A stretch of DNA of 64,000 nt from Paracamarosporium sp. OC-R06-R3 (taxonomy: Eukaryota > Ascomycota > Dothideomycetes > Pleosporales > Didymosphaeriaceae): contig JACVRA010000170.1 in the NCBI GenBank assembly GCA_019828545.1, positions 124,001 through 188,000 of the forward strand. The letters run 5' to 3'. The notes beneath the pieces are model-generated. The model was not told where the DNA came from, did not search any database, and saw only the letters and a program-made list of their open reading frames with translations. Positions 33,779 through 44,657 of this stretch are shown here, piece after piece. The translations under genes were made by a program, and so were the position numbers. Each line of letters begins with the position of its first letter. The first letter of the stretch is position 1.

Positions 33779-35197
33779 ATGTCGTCCTTCTCACGCGCTT
33801 TCCTGCGCACCTCGCGGTGTGCTCTCAGATACCAGAGGGGCGTCAACCCGGTGCAGCAGGCCTGGAGCGGAAACCAGGTCAGGAACTACGCTGCTGCTTT
33901 TACCCGTGACAAGCCGCACGTCAACATCGGTATGCAATCCTTGTGAAGCTCGCCGAAGCTTTGTGGTGGCTTTTGCTGATTGCAACAGGTACTATTGGTC
34001 ACGTCGATCACGGAAAGGCACGACACCCTGAGGTCCACTTTCACTTTCACCATACTAATTGCTCAACAGACAACCCTCACAGCCGCCATCACAAAGCGAC
34101 AAGCCGAGAAGGGCTACGCAAAGTTCCTCGAGTATGGCTCCATCGACAAGGCCCCTGAAGAGCGAAAGCGCGGTATCACCATTGCCACAGCACACATCGA
34201 GTACTCGACCGACAACAGGCATTATGCCCACGTCGACTGCCCGGGTCACGCCGATTACATTAAGAACATGATTACTGGTGCGGCAAACATGGACGGCGCC
34301 ATCATCGTGGTTGCTGCTTCAGACGGTCAGATGCCTCAGACCCGTGAGCACTTGCTGCTCGCCCGTCAGGTCGGAGTCCAGAAGATTGTCGTCTTCGTCA
34401 ACAAGGTCGATGCCATTGAGGACAAGGAGATGTTGGAGCTCGTCGAGATGGAAATGCGCGAATTGCTCTCTTCGTACGGCTTCGAGGGTGATGAGACCCC
34501 CATTATCATGGGTTCTGCGCTGTGCGCCCTTGAGGGCCGCGAACCTGAGATCGGTGAGAAGAAGATCGATGAGCTTCTTGAGCAGGTCGACAGCTGGATC
34601 CCCACACCCAAGCGTGAGACCGACAAGCCCTTCCTCATGGCCGTCGAGGACGTCTTCTCTATCGCCGGCCGTGGAACCGTTTGCTCTGGCCGTGTCGAGC
34701 GTGGTATCTTGAAGAAGGATTCCGAAGTCGAGCTCGTCGGCAAGGGTGTCGCCCCCATCAAGACCAAGGTCACTGACATCGAGACTTTCAAGAAGTCCTG
34801 CGACGAGTCGCGTGCAGGTGACAACTCCGGTCTTCTCCTCCGTGGTGTCAAGCGTGAGGACGTTCGCCGTGGTATGGTTGTCGCCGTGCCTGGATCCGTC
34901 AAGGCGCACAAGAAGTTCCTCGTCTCCATGTATGTGCTCAGCAAGGAGGAGGGTGGCCGCCACACTGGCTTCGGCGAGAACTACAGGCCGCAGATGTTCA
35001 TCCGAACGGCAGATGAGAGCTGCTCGCTCAACTGGCCCGAGGGTGTTGAGAAGGACAAGCAGGTCATGCCTGGTGACAACGTTGAGATGATCTGCGAGCT
35101 GCACCAACCGCACGTTCTTGAGGCTGGTCAACGATTCAACATGCGTGAGGGTGGACGCACTGTCGCCACCGGTCTCGTTACTCGCGTCCTCGAGTAA
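33779..35197 (+). CDS. TUF1: Mitochondrial translation elongation factor Tu
   Basis: A GTPase that delivers aminoacyl-tRNA to the mitochondrial ribosome. Exons are 33779-33929, 33989-34017 and 34070-35197, giving 435 residues. The N-terminal 45 residues are a basic, Ser/Arg-rich mitochondrial presequence. The GTPase motifs are GHVDHGKT (P-loop), [12 protein letters not shown] (switch I), DCPGH (switch II), NKVD and SAL. Domains II and III follow, ending in [10 protein letters not shown]. The second intron splits the P-loop codons between Lys and Thr and has a GC rather than GT donor (34018-34019), with TACTAAT and CAACAG at its 3' side. No GT donor in the vicinity keeps the P-loop intact. Exon 2 is a 29-nt micro-exon that encodes most of the P-loop. 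Codon use is strongly C-ending, as expected for a highly expressed gene. Confidence 0.95.
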
Positions 35198-35530
35198 ACA
35201 TAATAAGCTTCAAGAAAGATTCGAAAAAGGAGCACGAAGGTCGGATGCACTGTAAGATGTTTGGGACTATTTGTACACCATTTCCGGCGCTTTTTGTTCT
35301 TCTCTCATGTACTACCCCTACTCCCCGCTTCTGCCCATGTCATTTCCCACCTGTAACTTTACATTGTCGCGAACTTTTGGAACGGAAAATAGATCATGGG
35401 TTGGCGTCGAGTGTACGTTTTGCATGTAGGAAGGTGGGTAGGATCAGAGAACGGAGAATATTACGATTTATCTTCAACATATCCACAATACTTCGGATCA
35501 AGTGTAGTGACATCGGGAGCACCTTCCCTG
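35198..35530. other. 3' spacer between convergent genes
   Basis: Contains the 3' untranslated parts of TUF1 and of the phosphotransferase gene. No further feature recognised. Confidence 0.5.
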
Positions 35531-36814
35531 TTAGACTTCGAACAAAGGAGCCAATGGCGTACCTAGGAACACACTGCTATCTTTCTCCCACCCTCCCCTC
35601 ACGAACTTCATACCCTGCTTCACCATATCCACACCTCTCTTCCTCTTCTCTTCGTCTACATCCAACCGGCCCGGGGGGCCTCGGCTCCACCAATTAACTA
35701 CATGCACGCCTACATGTATCACCGTCTTCCACTTCAGCTCTTCACTGACGGACCCATAGCCGGCGAGAAAGCCGGAGATGAGTGGCTGTATGGAAGATGC
35801 AGGCGAGGCGTTGATATAATATCGTTCGAGCAAGTCGCCGATGAACTGCCCTAATTCTGTGGCGCGGGAAGAGGGGTGCGAGAACTCGAAGTCGATGATG
35901 TGGAGGTCCAGTTTTTGTGGGCCATCTTCTGCGGGCAGGATGTTTGGGACGAGGATGCTTGGAGCCGGTTAGCAATCGGGGTGAAGAGGGCACACGAACG
36001 GAAGATACTCAGATTGAAAACAAGCCACGATGAGATCATCTGAGGGGAAGATAGAACCATGAACATACTTGCCCGCCCAAAAATCGCCGTGTACAACGCC
36101 TGTCTCTTCCCCTCGCTGACTCCCTCCCTCTTTCTCCCTGATGGCTTGCTCTCTCGCCAATTCCCAAAACTCCCTATCCTCTCCTCCCACCGCGTCACCC
36201 AACCGATCCAAAACAGCTGTCCCCTGCCCCCACGTCAACTTGTACTTCAACTCCACGACCTCCCTATTCCTCGAAACCTTCTCGCTCAACTCCGCCTGCT
36301 CAGTCCCATCGGTCCACCTGTGAAATGCAGCGATCCAGACCCCCAGCGCACGCCCCATCCTCTCTGCCTGTTCATTCCCAAACTGAGCCAAGCATCTATG
36401 TAGTGGTGTTATCTCGTCTACATACTGTGTTACCTGGACCCTCTCTTCCTCATTGTACCAATAGGATTCCGGGACTCTGACATTGACGGAAAGAGCTTCA
36501 GAGGAGCGCGGAGAAAACTGCCGCAGCGCATCTAGCATCAAAGCTTCGTAGTTTGAGCGATAGGGGTCGAGGGGGAAGTCGCGGTTACATGATGCGAAGT
36601 TTGTCGTGTGCTTTACTATGACATTTTCTTCCCTTCTTCTCTCGCCGTCGTGGGATACAAAAAGCAGAGGTTTCTCAAGGGTCCCGCGGAAAACGAAAGA
36701 TGTTGTTCCGCCGGTGAGTTGGGTTAGAGAGGAACATGCGTATGAGGTTGAAGATAGGATGTTTTGTATTTTAGTCGTGAGCTGATGAAGCTCTGGGGAA
36801 GAGAGTGGTGCCAT
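35531..36814 (-). CDS. Aminoglycoside-phosphotransferase-family (APH) kinase-like protein
   Basis: A soluble small-molecule kinase of the APH/choline-kinase superfamily; substrate unknown. Exons are 36814-36069 and 35957-35531, giving 390 residues. The intron (111 nt, GTATGT...TCCAAG, phase 2) changes an apparent GKY into Asn249, rebuilding the Brenner motif H242-G-D244-x4-N249. The metal-binding Asp271 follows in LHIIDFEF. The N-lobe has TQLTGGTTSFVFRG as glycine-rich entry and ENVIVKH with the ATP-binding Lys. The C-terminal part is helical, with a tryptophan-rich VVNWWSRGP stretch. The fungal family member is chromosomal and does not by itself indicate drug resistance. The gene converges with TUF1 at its 3' end. 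Confidence 0.82.
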
Positions 36815-37400
36815 TGGAATGGGTTTGAGATGTATGGTGAGGCGCGTAGTGCCATTAATATGGTATTGAGGGCAAGGGCCAGAGCGTGTAGATCAACATG
36901 CAACTATGGTGTGCGATTCCTAGAGAAGTGGTGATTGCGGTTGTGAGTCACAGCTCTGTTACGCAGGCGGGGCATCCCGGTAAGCATGAGGACTTGACCT
37001 TGTGGAAAGCTGTAAGCGGTCATAGTGAATGGTAGAAGAGTTACATTTGTTGATCATCATGAGTCACCAAGACCCTAGTAGGGACGTAAGACATAAGCGA
37101 AGAGGTTGGTAGGTACCTGGGCGTTCAGACGCACCTAAGTGTTCATTGACAATAATCATCTATCAATCATGTACACATGAAAAGCTTCAGCCCCGGATAT
37201 CCAACCGACACCCAGAACTCCTATTTCGTCCATCTTTGCATATCAGAATACGACAGAAACCAACGACGCCGAGGCAAGGGATATGCAGAGTACATTTAGA
37301 ACAGGCATGTAAAAGTAGTAATATAAGAAACAATAGCGTGATGTAGAGTAGCCGGAATGGAGACGAAAAGACATCAATACAAGTGGCGTGCATCTGGATG
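36815..37400. other. Intergenic, no supported gene
   Basis: About 0.6 kb between two minus-strand genes, moderately AT-rich. No coding or RNA feature recognised. Confidence 0.5.
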
Positions 37401-39528
37401 CTACAGCATCCTCCTTATCGGTTCCGGCTCCAGTACCGGATTCAAAGGTCCCAGCGAAGGGAAAAGCGGCGTTTGAGATTCACTCATTTCTCTTATCTTC
37501 TTTAGAAGATTACTGCCCGATGTCAGCCATTGCTTAATTTTGAGTCTAAGGTGACTTACTTGACAGGCAAAGCCAGCTTCTGGTTCTCGCTCCACACAAC
37601 GCCAACAACCCCTTGCCTCCCCTTCGAATGATCTTCTAGATGCTCGGTAATAAGCTGTCGCCCCGTTATTTTAGACGCACCGTAAATCTTCTGATGACAC
37701 CCATCAAATGTGCAGTGCCACGAGTCTCTAGGTCCGTTGGCTTCGTAGGTGGGTAGTGGAGTGGATATTATTGGTGCTACAAGAGTTGATTTTGATTGCG
37801 TGTCGGAAGGTTTGCCGTTCGTTAAAGTGGTATTAGTACGGTTGCGTAGAGGGAGGGATGCTTCGTTGTCCGCTTCAACGGCTTCAGTGTCTGATTCTGA
37901 GTTGGAAGGTATCGATTCTGATGGGATGGAGGAAGAAGCTGCACGCTTCCGTCTTCCCCTTTCTACCTCGCTGTCGCCGGTATCTATGAATTTGCGCTTC
38001 TCGCGGTTAGGCGACAGTGCTTGTGTCGGTGTGTCAATCATGATGACACTGTCGCTGTCACTCTCTGCTTCAGCGTCCAGCTCTGCGCTCGAATCCGCAT
38101 CTTCACTGGAGTCCCCTTCAAGATTCGGCGCTTTTCTCGGTGTGATGGTCTTCCCTTTGCCGGAGAATTTGCTACTCTTTGGTCGTAGGACGGAAAGTCG
38201 GCCTCTCTTCTTCCTCCCGTCTGCTCGCCGTTGCGGCGTGACAACTTCATCATCCGGGGTTTCAGAATCATCTGAAGTGTCTGATTCGGCCTTCTCAAGC
38301 GGTGCATGACCTCTCCGTGGCTGAAGCGCAACGGCTTGCGCTTTTCTAACATCTGCAGCTGGAAGATCGTGGCCCATTTCAAGCTCCCGATAGATGGGCT
38401 CATCTGCAAGGAATCTGGCGCTCTTGCTTCGTGGATGGTCAATCTTGTAGCATAGATTCTGGGCATGCACAAATAATACGTGGCGAGCAGTTTCCGCTTC
38501 CTCGATTTCGTAGCGCTTGATCATGAGTTCTGCAACGCGATCGACTGTAATATGATCCCGGCCAGGTCGCAGAACGCGCTTGTTGACGGCACTCCTTATG
38601 AATTCGTAGATGGCGGCAGCCTCCCACCAATTGTCGTCTTTCTTCGGTACTATCGACGGCTTCTCGGTATGCGATCTGCTACGGGTAGAGCGGGACGGCT
38701 GAGCTGTGGGTGGGGCTAAGGGCTTTTCGGCTCGTGCGCTTTTCGGGGCTTCATCGTAGCGACCCTCTTTTCTCGCTTTCAAGGATTCGAACACTTTCTA
38801 TGCAAGGTTAGCAATGGCTTGTATTGTTGGAAACCGACTTACAGGATATTGTCTTCTGAAGAACTGATATATAGGCGTGTTGCTCCACCCAATGCCCTCT
38901 GCCCTCTGCAAAAACCGCATCATCAAAAACCGGTGATGCTTGCGAAATACTTGCTCGGCACTTGCAGCATCGTCACACTGGAACCGCTCATCCTCGGCAT
39001 ACTCCTGGAAGATCAACTGCGCGCTTGGTCCACCGCCTCTCTTCCGCGGTTCGCCATAGATATCGGCCAGGAAGAACATCAGCTTGATCGCCTGTGCCAT
39101 GCTATCAAAGATGTCCTTGTAGCCGCGTGCTGGTCGGAGTTGGAACCAGCCAGCCTCGCCCAATGCCCAGACCAGCACCTCACCATCTTGCGAGCCGTAT
39201 GAGAAGCGCGACACTTTGCGAATAACGAGATCGACGGGCCGGTAGGGCTTTTTCACCACTACAAGTCAATGGTCAGCAAGGCTGTGTGCATAGATAGAAA
39301 AGCGCACTAAATATGTTCGAATGGGGGCTTACGGTGACTGACTAGGCTACGATCTAACGGCTCAAGGTGCCCCTCGACACGCAGAGGAACATCTGCATAC
39401 GCAGACAGCAGGCTTGCGGGCTTTCCATTGCTTTCGTAAACGACGTGGGCGTTGCTCAAGACAAAATAGTCGTCCGAGTCGCTGGAAACGGTGGCTGGTA
39501 CGAGCACATCGAGCTCGGAGATAGGCAT
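37401..39528 (-). CDS. RFTS (DNMT1-RFD) domain protein with C2H2 finger, Raf2-like
   Basis: Exons are 39528-39333, 39258-38843, 38797-37560 and 37512-37401, giving 653 residues. The first 200 residues resemble the replication-foci targeting domain of DNA methyltransferase 1: LVIRKVSRFSYGSQDGEVLVWALG, then EAGWFQLRPARGYKDIFDSM and IKLMFFLADIYG. There is no methyltransferase domain. Fission yeast Raf2, a subunit of the CLRC H3K9-methylation complex, has the same RFTS-plus-zinc-finger plan, so a heterochromatin role is a reasonable inference. The middle (about residues 350-540) is acidic, Ser-rich and basic by turns, with RKKRGR and KRKF nuclear-localisation-like patches. A C2H2-type finger is formed by Cys566, Cys571, His590 and His594. 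Introns are 74, 45 and 47 nt, canonical and in phase. The short last exon encodes ESQTPLFPSLGPLNPVLEPEP. Confidence 0.78.
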
Positions 39529-42440
39529 GGTGGTTGTTCGGCGGTTACGATGGCATGGTTGCACGCAGCAGGCAGAGAAGAGGGGCGTCGAGGTGCGCCG
39601 CAGAGGTGCAGCGCGACCAAGCGCGTCGCGTTCCCACTATTGCGGGCGGAGGTTTAACACTGGTCCGTGCAGGAGTGCCGTTGATTGGCTCCTGTTATCG
39701 ATATGTTTGTCTTTCACTTCTTTCGAACCCATCACCTCGGCACACGCTCAATTCCTTCTATCATTTCATAATCTAGTCTATTCATATACCACAAAAGCAG
39801 ACACGCTTCAAGAACATTTGAAGTAGTGGAAAGCCAAGCAGATATGGCCGCTCAGTTCTAGAGAGCAACGTAGAGCAACGTATCCCACAATTCTGATTTG
39901 GGCACATCATTAGCATACACCTCCATTTAAATGACAACTGATTGTTTCATATCAAAGACATCTCGAGTGTGTTTACTTTTTTATCATCATGCATTACTAG
40001 TTAGTTACATCTACGAACAAAGAATGTCTTCTCCAGACATCGCTGCTAGCGCTAAGGCTTTTGTGGCATGCGTCAAACATGACGTGTTTACTCATGTGCA
40101 CCTCACAGAGTTCCTTTCTCACCGTCATTTCTAGACATACTGCTCAAACATTCGCACTCCACTCGATGAGTTGTGGTACTAGTATAGGACCGGGCAGTGA
40201 TTTAGGTCAACTCACAAGCCTGTCAGTTCACTTTATGATATCTTTCACAATATAACAGCGGGAGGATCTCTCGGAAGGAGAATCATATTCACGTTTCGAT
40301 ATGAGTTTTTGAAATTTCACGCTGATCTCGTGGACATATGGGAGAGTAGCGTTATAAGCTTGACGCATCTCTTCACGACTGGTCCCATAACTTTGCTTGA
40401 AGATCTTCTTCTTATGCTTATTCAAGCTGTAGTGACGAGGTAAGCTCGATGGAGCCATCTATGAGCTTCTTGTGTATATGCGCAATTCATGTTACAACCG
40501 AATGAGATGTAATGCTGAAACAGGTATAACAAGGCATCGAATTCAGGATGCCACTCTACACATGAGTAAAACCGAAAATTCTTGCAAGAAACGTCCGTCC
40601 GCCAACATGATATACCGACCGATTCCACGCGTCCCACCAATGTGGATTTTAGTGTCAAGGTACTCATGTACTCGTCCAAATACATGTTTTGATTTTGACA
40701 GATAGACATTATTGACGGGTCTGATGTGAAACTTTGACTTCGAAATTCTCCTCTAGGTGTAAGAAGATTCTCCAGAGGATTATAGATTGCAAGCTGCAGA
40801 GCAAGGTCGTAACTCCTGTGCTTCATGCCTGGTTTCCATATGTAGGTTGTTCCCTTCGAAGACTAGCATATGAGGATTTGCCAGCGGTTTCGGAACATTC
40901 CAAATACGGTCTTATTCTTAGTAGGTGTCAGATCTTCAATTGGAATATTGTAGTCCCAGTCCCATGACGACGCCAACTGATCTTTAAGAGTCCAAGTGTC
41001 GCTCGAAGGTGCTATAAAGAAACAAAATAATAGACGAGACACACACTTTATGTACATGTCTCAGAATAGCCTCGGCAATATTATATTAGCGCATATGTTG
41101 ATGCAAGTTCGGCAAACGACGTTAACCAAGTTAGTATCGCTTGAACTACTTTCTAGAGCTGAAGCCCAGTACCTAGCGACATAATGCCATTTGATCATCT
41201 GTATGACGAATTGTCGATGAAGCACAGACTACGTTCTTATGAATCTTGCTCTCTTGCTTGCACTTTTGCATCCAGTGCAAGTCAGGTATTAGACTAGAAC
41301 CATCTAACTTCGGAAGTGTATTACATGCTCCTAAAATCTAAGAGAAGGAAAACTAGCTATGTTGTGCTCTTACACTATTTTTATGATATAGATATTCCAG
41401 AACTATAATAACATTAATATATTGAAGGAAGGACTAGAGTAAAGTGAAGAGATTACCGACGGGCTGCCTCAAGCATGTAGGAATACAACCAACACTTGTA
41501 CAATCATCTCATACCATACCACACCATCGACACGAGGCAGTAGAAGATACTAGCGATTTCTTCGTGCTTGTAATATATTTTCATGAGGCAACTCCAGTCG
41601 AGGAGGACATTACCTGTATTTGCTTCTTCCTGCCAGGTCCTTTAACTATTTTGCCTTCTTTTGCGTATTTTACTATGCGTGTTCCCTCGTGGGAACAAAG
41701 CTCTGCTCACAGCCTGCGGTAGATAGTTCTCCGCAATAACTTGAGGGACTCTCTACCGTTCTACCTCCGTCGTGCTAAGATCCTCGCACAGAACCCTCTT
41801 TTCTCTTGAACTTATTCTCTCCTCTACCCTTCCTTTCAACCTCATAGAAACCTTAAAACGGGTTCCAAAACCACCAAGCATGTGGGCTTCGCGTAAGAGG
41901 AAAGCGTGGCACAACATGTCAGTCTTACGCATCAGTTGGAATGCTCAAAATTCATGCTTTTCGAGTCATGGGGTTCAAAGCCCTGCTTGTCAGAGCATGT
42001 TCACAACTTGTGACTGCAGGCCCGTGCTAATGATCATGATCATCATCAGGTGTAAGTGACAACATGCAGGACCAAAACGATACTCAGCGTCAACACGTGT
42101 TTAATATAATCCTCGGACGCTTCATACAGGAACACCACACTAACCACATATGGAGGATTGTCCCACCCTGGGAAAGTTACAGGGGCAGATTGACACAGGG
42201 GAACATCAAGATGAGCAAGGTTTCCAAAGTGAGGAGAAGGCAGATGTCTGTGCATTGAATGACTAGCATGCTAAATCTTGTCATGTGCATTCTAACCGCA
42301 CAACAAGCTTCCAGCAGTACTTGTCCGGAACAACAAGCAGACACTGCATTTCCTTGGCGACGATCAAGCATTGGTGCTAGGTGCGCACGTTCTGCACCCT
42401 ACCCATCGAATGATCCATCCCCTCCATATATGGCACCGTG
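39529..42440. other. AT-rich gene-poor stretch
   Basis: About 2.9 kb without a supported gene. It is clearly more AT-rich than the neighbouring coding DNA, most strongly near 41280-41440 with many TA steps. Short frames (for example 40228-40458 minus, 41444-41722 plus) have no family features. It could be an old repeat-induced-point-mutation relic, but no transposon protein fragment was recognised. Confidence 0.45.
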
Positions 42441-42881
42441 TCAAACGCGGGAAAATAAATACGCATCTCTCGTTACATGGTGGTGGATGGCTCGAGCGAC
42501 ATGTCGATAAACTTGAGAAGTTGCACACCGATATCGATTCCGTGGCTTAAACATGGTTGCCGAGAGTGAAGGGCGATCAAGGCGCGGGGTCTCATGCTGC
42601 GTTTGCTGTACGACCGTTAACACGATTCTACTTTCAGAAAGCTTCTCTGCCGGCAATGACTCACCAGCTTCCCTTCCAATGGAGGTAGTAGTCGAAAACT
42701 TGGTCGCAGAAGTCACGCGCGGCGAAACCAGCGGTGCGGTGCTCGAAGCCGTCATTGCGAACCTGCCCGTCGGGCTTGTCGTCAAGGAGCTCCTCCTCGC
42801 GCCGGCGTTGGCCTGGGTTTTAATGCCCGGCGGCACCTTGAGGAAGACGCGGGCGGGCGGAAATTGGCTGATTGGAGGCAT
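42441..42881 (-). CDS. Possible small hypothetical protein
   Basis: A 146-codon frame with an ATG start in a GC-richer island inside AT-rich DNA. The first 80 residues are Ser/Thr/Arg-rich and almost free of acidic residues (MPPISQFPPARVFLKVPPG), resembling a mitochondrial presequence or a disordered tail. The second half has a less protein-like composition, so the real gene may leave this frame at a GTAGAA donor near 42640. The opposite strand carries a frame of similar length. No family is recognised and this may not be a gene. Confidence 0.25.
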   Translation of the reverse strand: MPPISQFPPARVFLKVPPGIKTQANAGARRSSLTTSPTGRFAMTASSTAPLVSPRVTSATKFSTTTSIGREAGESLPAEKLSESRIVLTVVQQTQHETPRLDRPSLSATMFKPRNRYRCATSQVYRHVARAIHHHVTRDAYLFSRV

Positions 42882-43774
42882 GGTCGCGACTTCGTCTCTT
42901 ATCTCAGGAACTTGTTACGATCGATCAGAGAAGGGATGGAATAGCAGTGTCTCGACTTCATAGACGTCACGCGCTCGAGGTGGGAAGATGGCAGGTGAAG
43001 GTGAAGATGGGTATCGGGAAACCTGGGGTAAGTGGAGTGCGCGCGGCTTTCGTATATATATGTAGCTATGACTGGATTCGATATATGACTGGACTAGCGG
43101 TTGTACGGATGGTCGATCTTGGTGGCGCTTGAGTGGTTTCTGGTGCGCGCGTCGATCAGGTGAGCGTGATCTGAGTGGTTGGACTCCACACCCCAAGCTT
43201 ACTCGGTCCGTCTGGCTAACCGGGGGTTTACCGGACGGCCGAATTATTTTCGCTTTCGGGCACCGCCAGCATGAATTGTGCGTTTTCAGATGCATATTTC
43301 ATAATCTACGAGATGTACATTCCGTTTGACCTCGGATATTGTGTCTCTTCTCGCGGGTGCAACCAAGTGACTCTGCCGTGATCGGCAGATGTAGAGTGTG
43401 CTTATGCAGAATGGCGCTGTTGGAGGGCATCTCGAGGCACCTCATCTGGAAAAAGAACACCCTGGTGCATTGGAGCTACGCGAAGGTGTCTGGAATGGGG
43501 AATTGTGGGGTGGGAGTGGGGAGCACATGCACCTCGGATGCTCAAACCGGACCTAAGGCCTGCTGATCGTGACGTGGTGAAGCAGTTGGAATGAGCTTGT
43601 TTTGTGTGTGTGGGTTTGTCTTCACGTGTAAACCTAGAAGCACGATGCGTCTTCTAGTGGAGCTGCTATTTCACAGCTGAAACTGATACTGGGCGAAGAA
43701 ATGCGGTGAGTATACGATAGCACGATTATCTGATGAGCGCTGCTGCATTGCTTTTTGCGTGCTCTCATGCGCTG
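42882..43774. other. Intergenic, no supported gene
   Basis: About 0.9 kb without recognised features, apart from a short TATATATA run near 43054 that could belong to the promoter of the frame at 42881. Confidence 0.45.
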
Positions 43775-44657
43775 TCAAGGTGCGCCATTTTCTGCGTCTT
43801 CGAAGAACTTCTTCTGCCCCTGTGCTTTTTGTAGCCTATAGCCATGCGTCTCATTTTGCTTTGCCTTCTCCAACGTCTTGTGCGCATCCTTCATAATTGT
43901 AGAACGAACGTCCGCTTGCGGCTCTGCAGAGAACTCGTGGATTTGTAACCATGTGGGAGGCTCAGGAGCTGGCTCATCAGTCGCTGGTGCAAGTCCTTTC
44001 AAAATTCGTGACTGCGCATTGGTCCGAGCGTAAAGCAGTCTGAAGCGCAGCGAGCGCTGGTAGTGGTCCAACGTGGAAACATATTCCGCTTGCTGCAACT
44101 TGGTTAGTCTCGATTCTCAGAAAGCTCAGGAGAGCTCACCTGATCGAAAAATGCATTCACTTCATCGTCTGTCGCATCGCTCGCCGGTTCGATCTCAGAA
44201 GTTGCGAGATATTCCCCAGAACCTGCCACTCTTAGTGCACTGTCCCAATCGGTCTTTCGCCTGAGCTACCTTTCTTCCCATTTCCCTTCTGTCCAACTAA
44301 CGCATAGTAACCAACATCCGTATCCGCCATGTCATAACATATTCCTGTTCCCGGCAACATGTCACTCTTGACCCTGATGCCTTTGAATTCCTCCCCTTGT
44401 GTAAACGCCAACTCGGGCATCGGGTAGAAGGCTAGGTATGGTCGTGGGCATTGGACAGTTGGCTTCCCATTGTTAGGAGTCTTATCGACGTGGAAGTACC
44501 TAAAGGCATTGGGCATGCCAGAGGTCCGAACAATTTCGGCGATATGGTCATCATCGTACCAATGCATATATTCTGCTTCGGTGAGGGGATTGCTAGGCGA
44601 CGGGTTGATGCAGGCTTTCACGTAGAGAATGCCAGGACCTTTGATGGGTTGCGCCAT
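43775..44657 (-). CDS. EthD-like dimeric alpha/beta-barrel protein
   Basis: Exons are 44657-44270, 44222-44140 and 44092-43775, giving 262 residues. Both introns (47 nt each) are canonical and in phase. The N-terminal half begins GILYVKACINPSP and contains YMHWYDDDHIAEIVRTSGMPNAFRY, the W-Y-D-x-x-H pattern typical of EthD/stress-response dimeric alpha-beta-barrel proteins. Such proteins often act in catabolic pathways or as small secondary-metabolism enzymes. A second, weaker repeat of the barrel is likely in the C-terminal half, with a spacer rich in Asp/Glu. No catalytic residues can be assigned, and similar fungal proteins are mostly uncharacterised. The ATG at 44657 was preferred over one 24 nt upstream because the conserved block follows directly. 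Confidence 0.7.

Noticed and set aside
34319..35131. Minus-strand frame of 270 codons opposite EF-Tu
   Set aside because: A shadow of strongly biased codons in the EF-Tu gene, with no start context or family match.
42553..42963. Plus-strand frame of 136 codons opposite the small hypothetical gene
   Set aside because: It has hydrophobic patches but no motif or clear signal peptide and cannot be preferred over the minus strand; neither is well supported.
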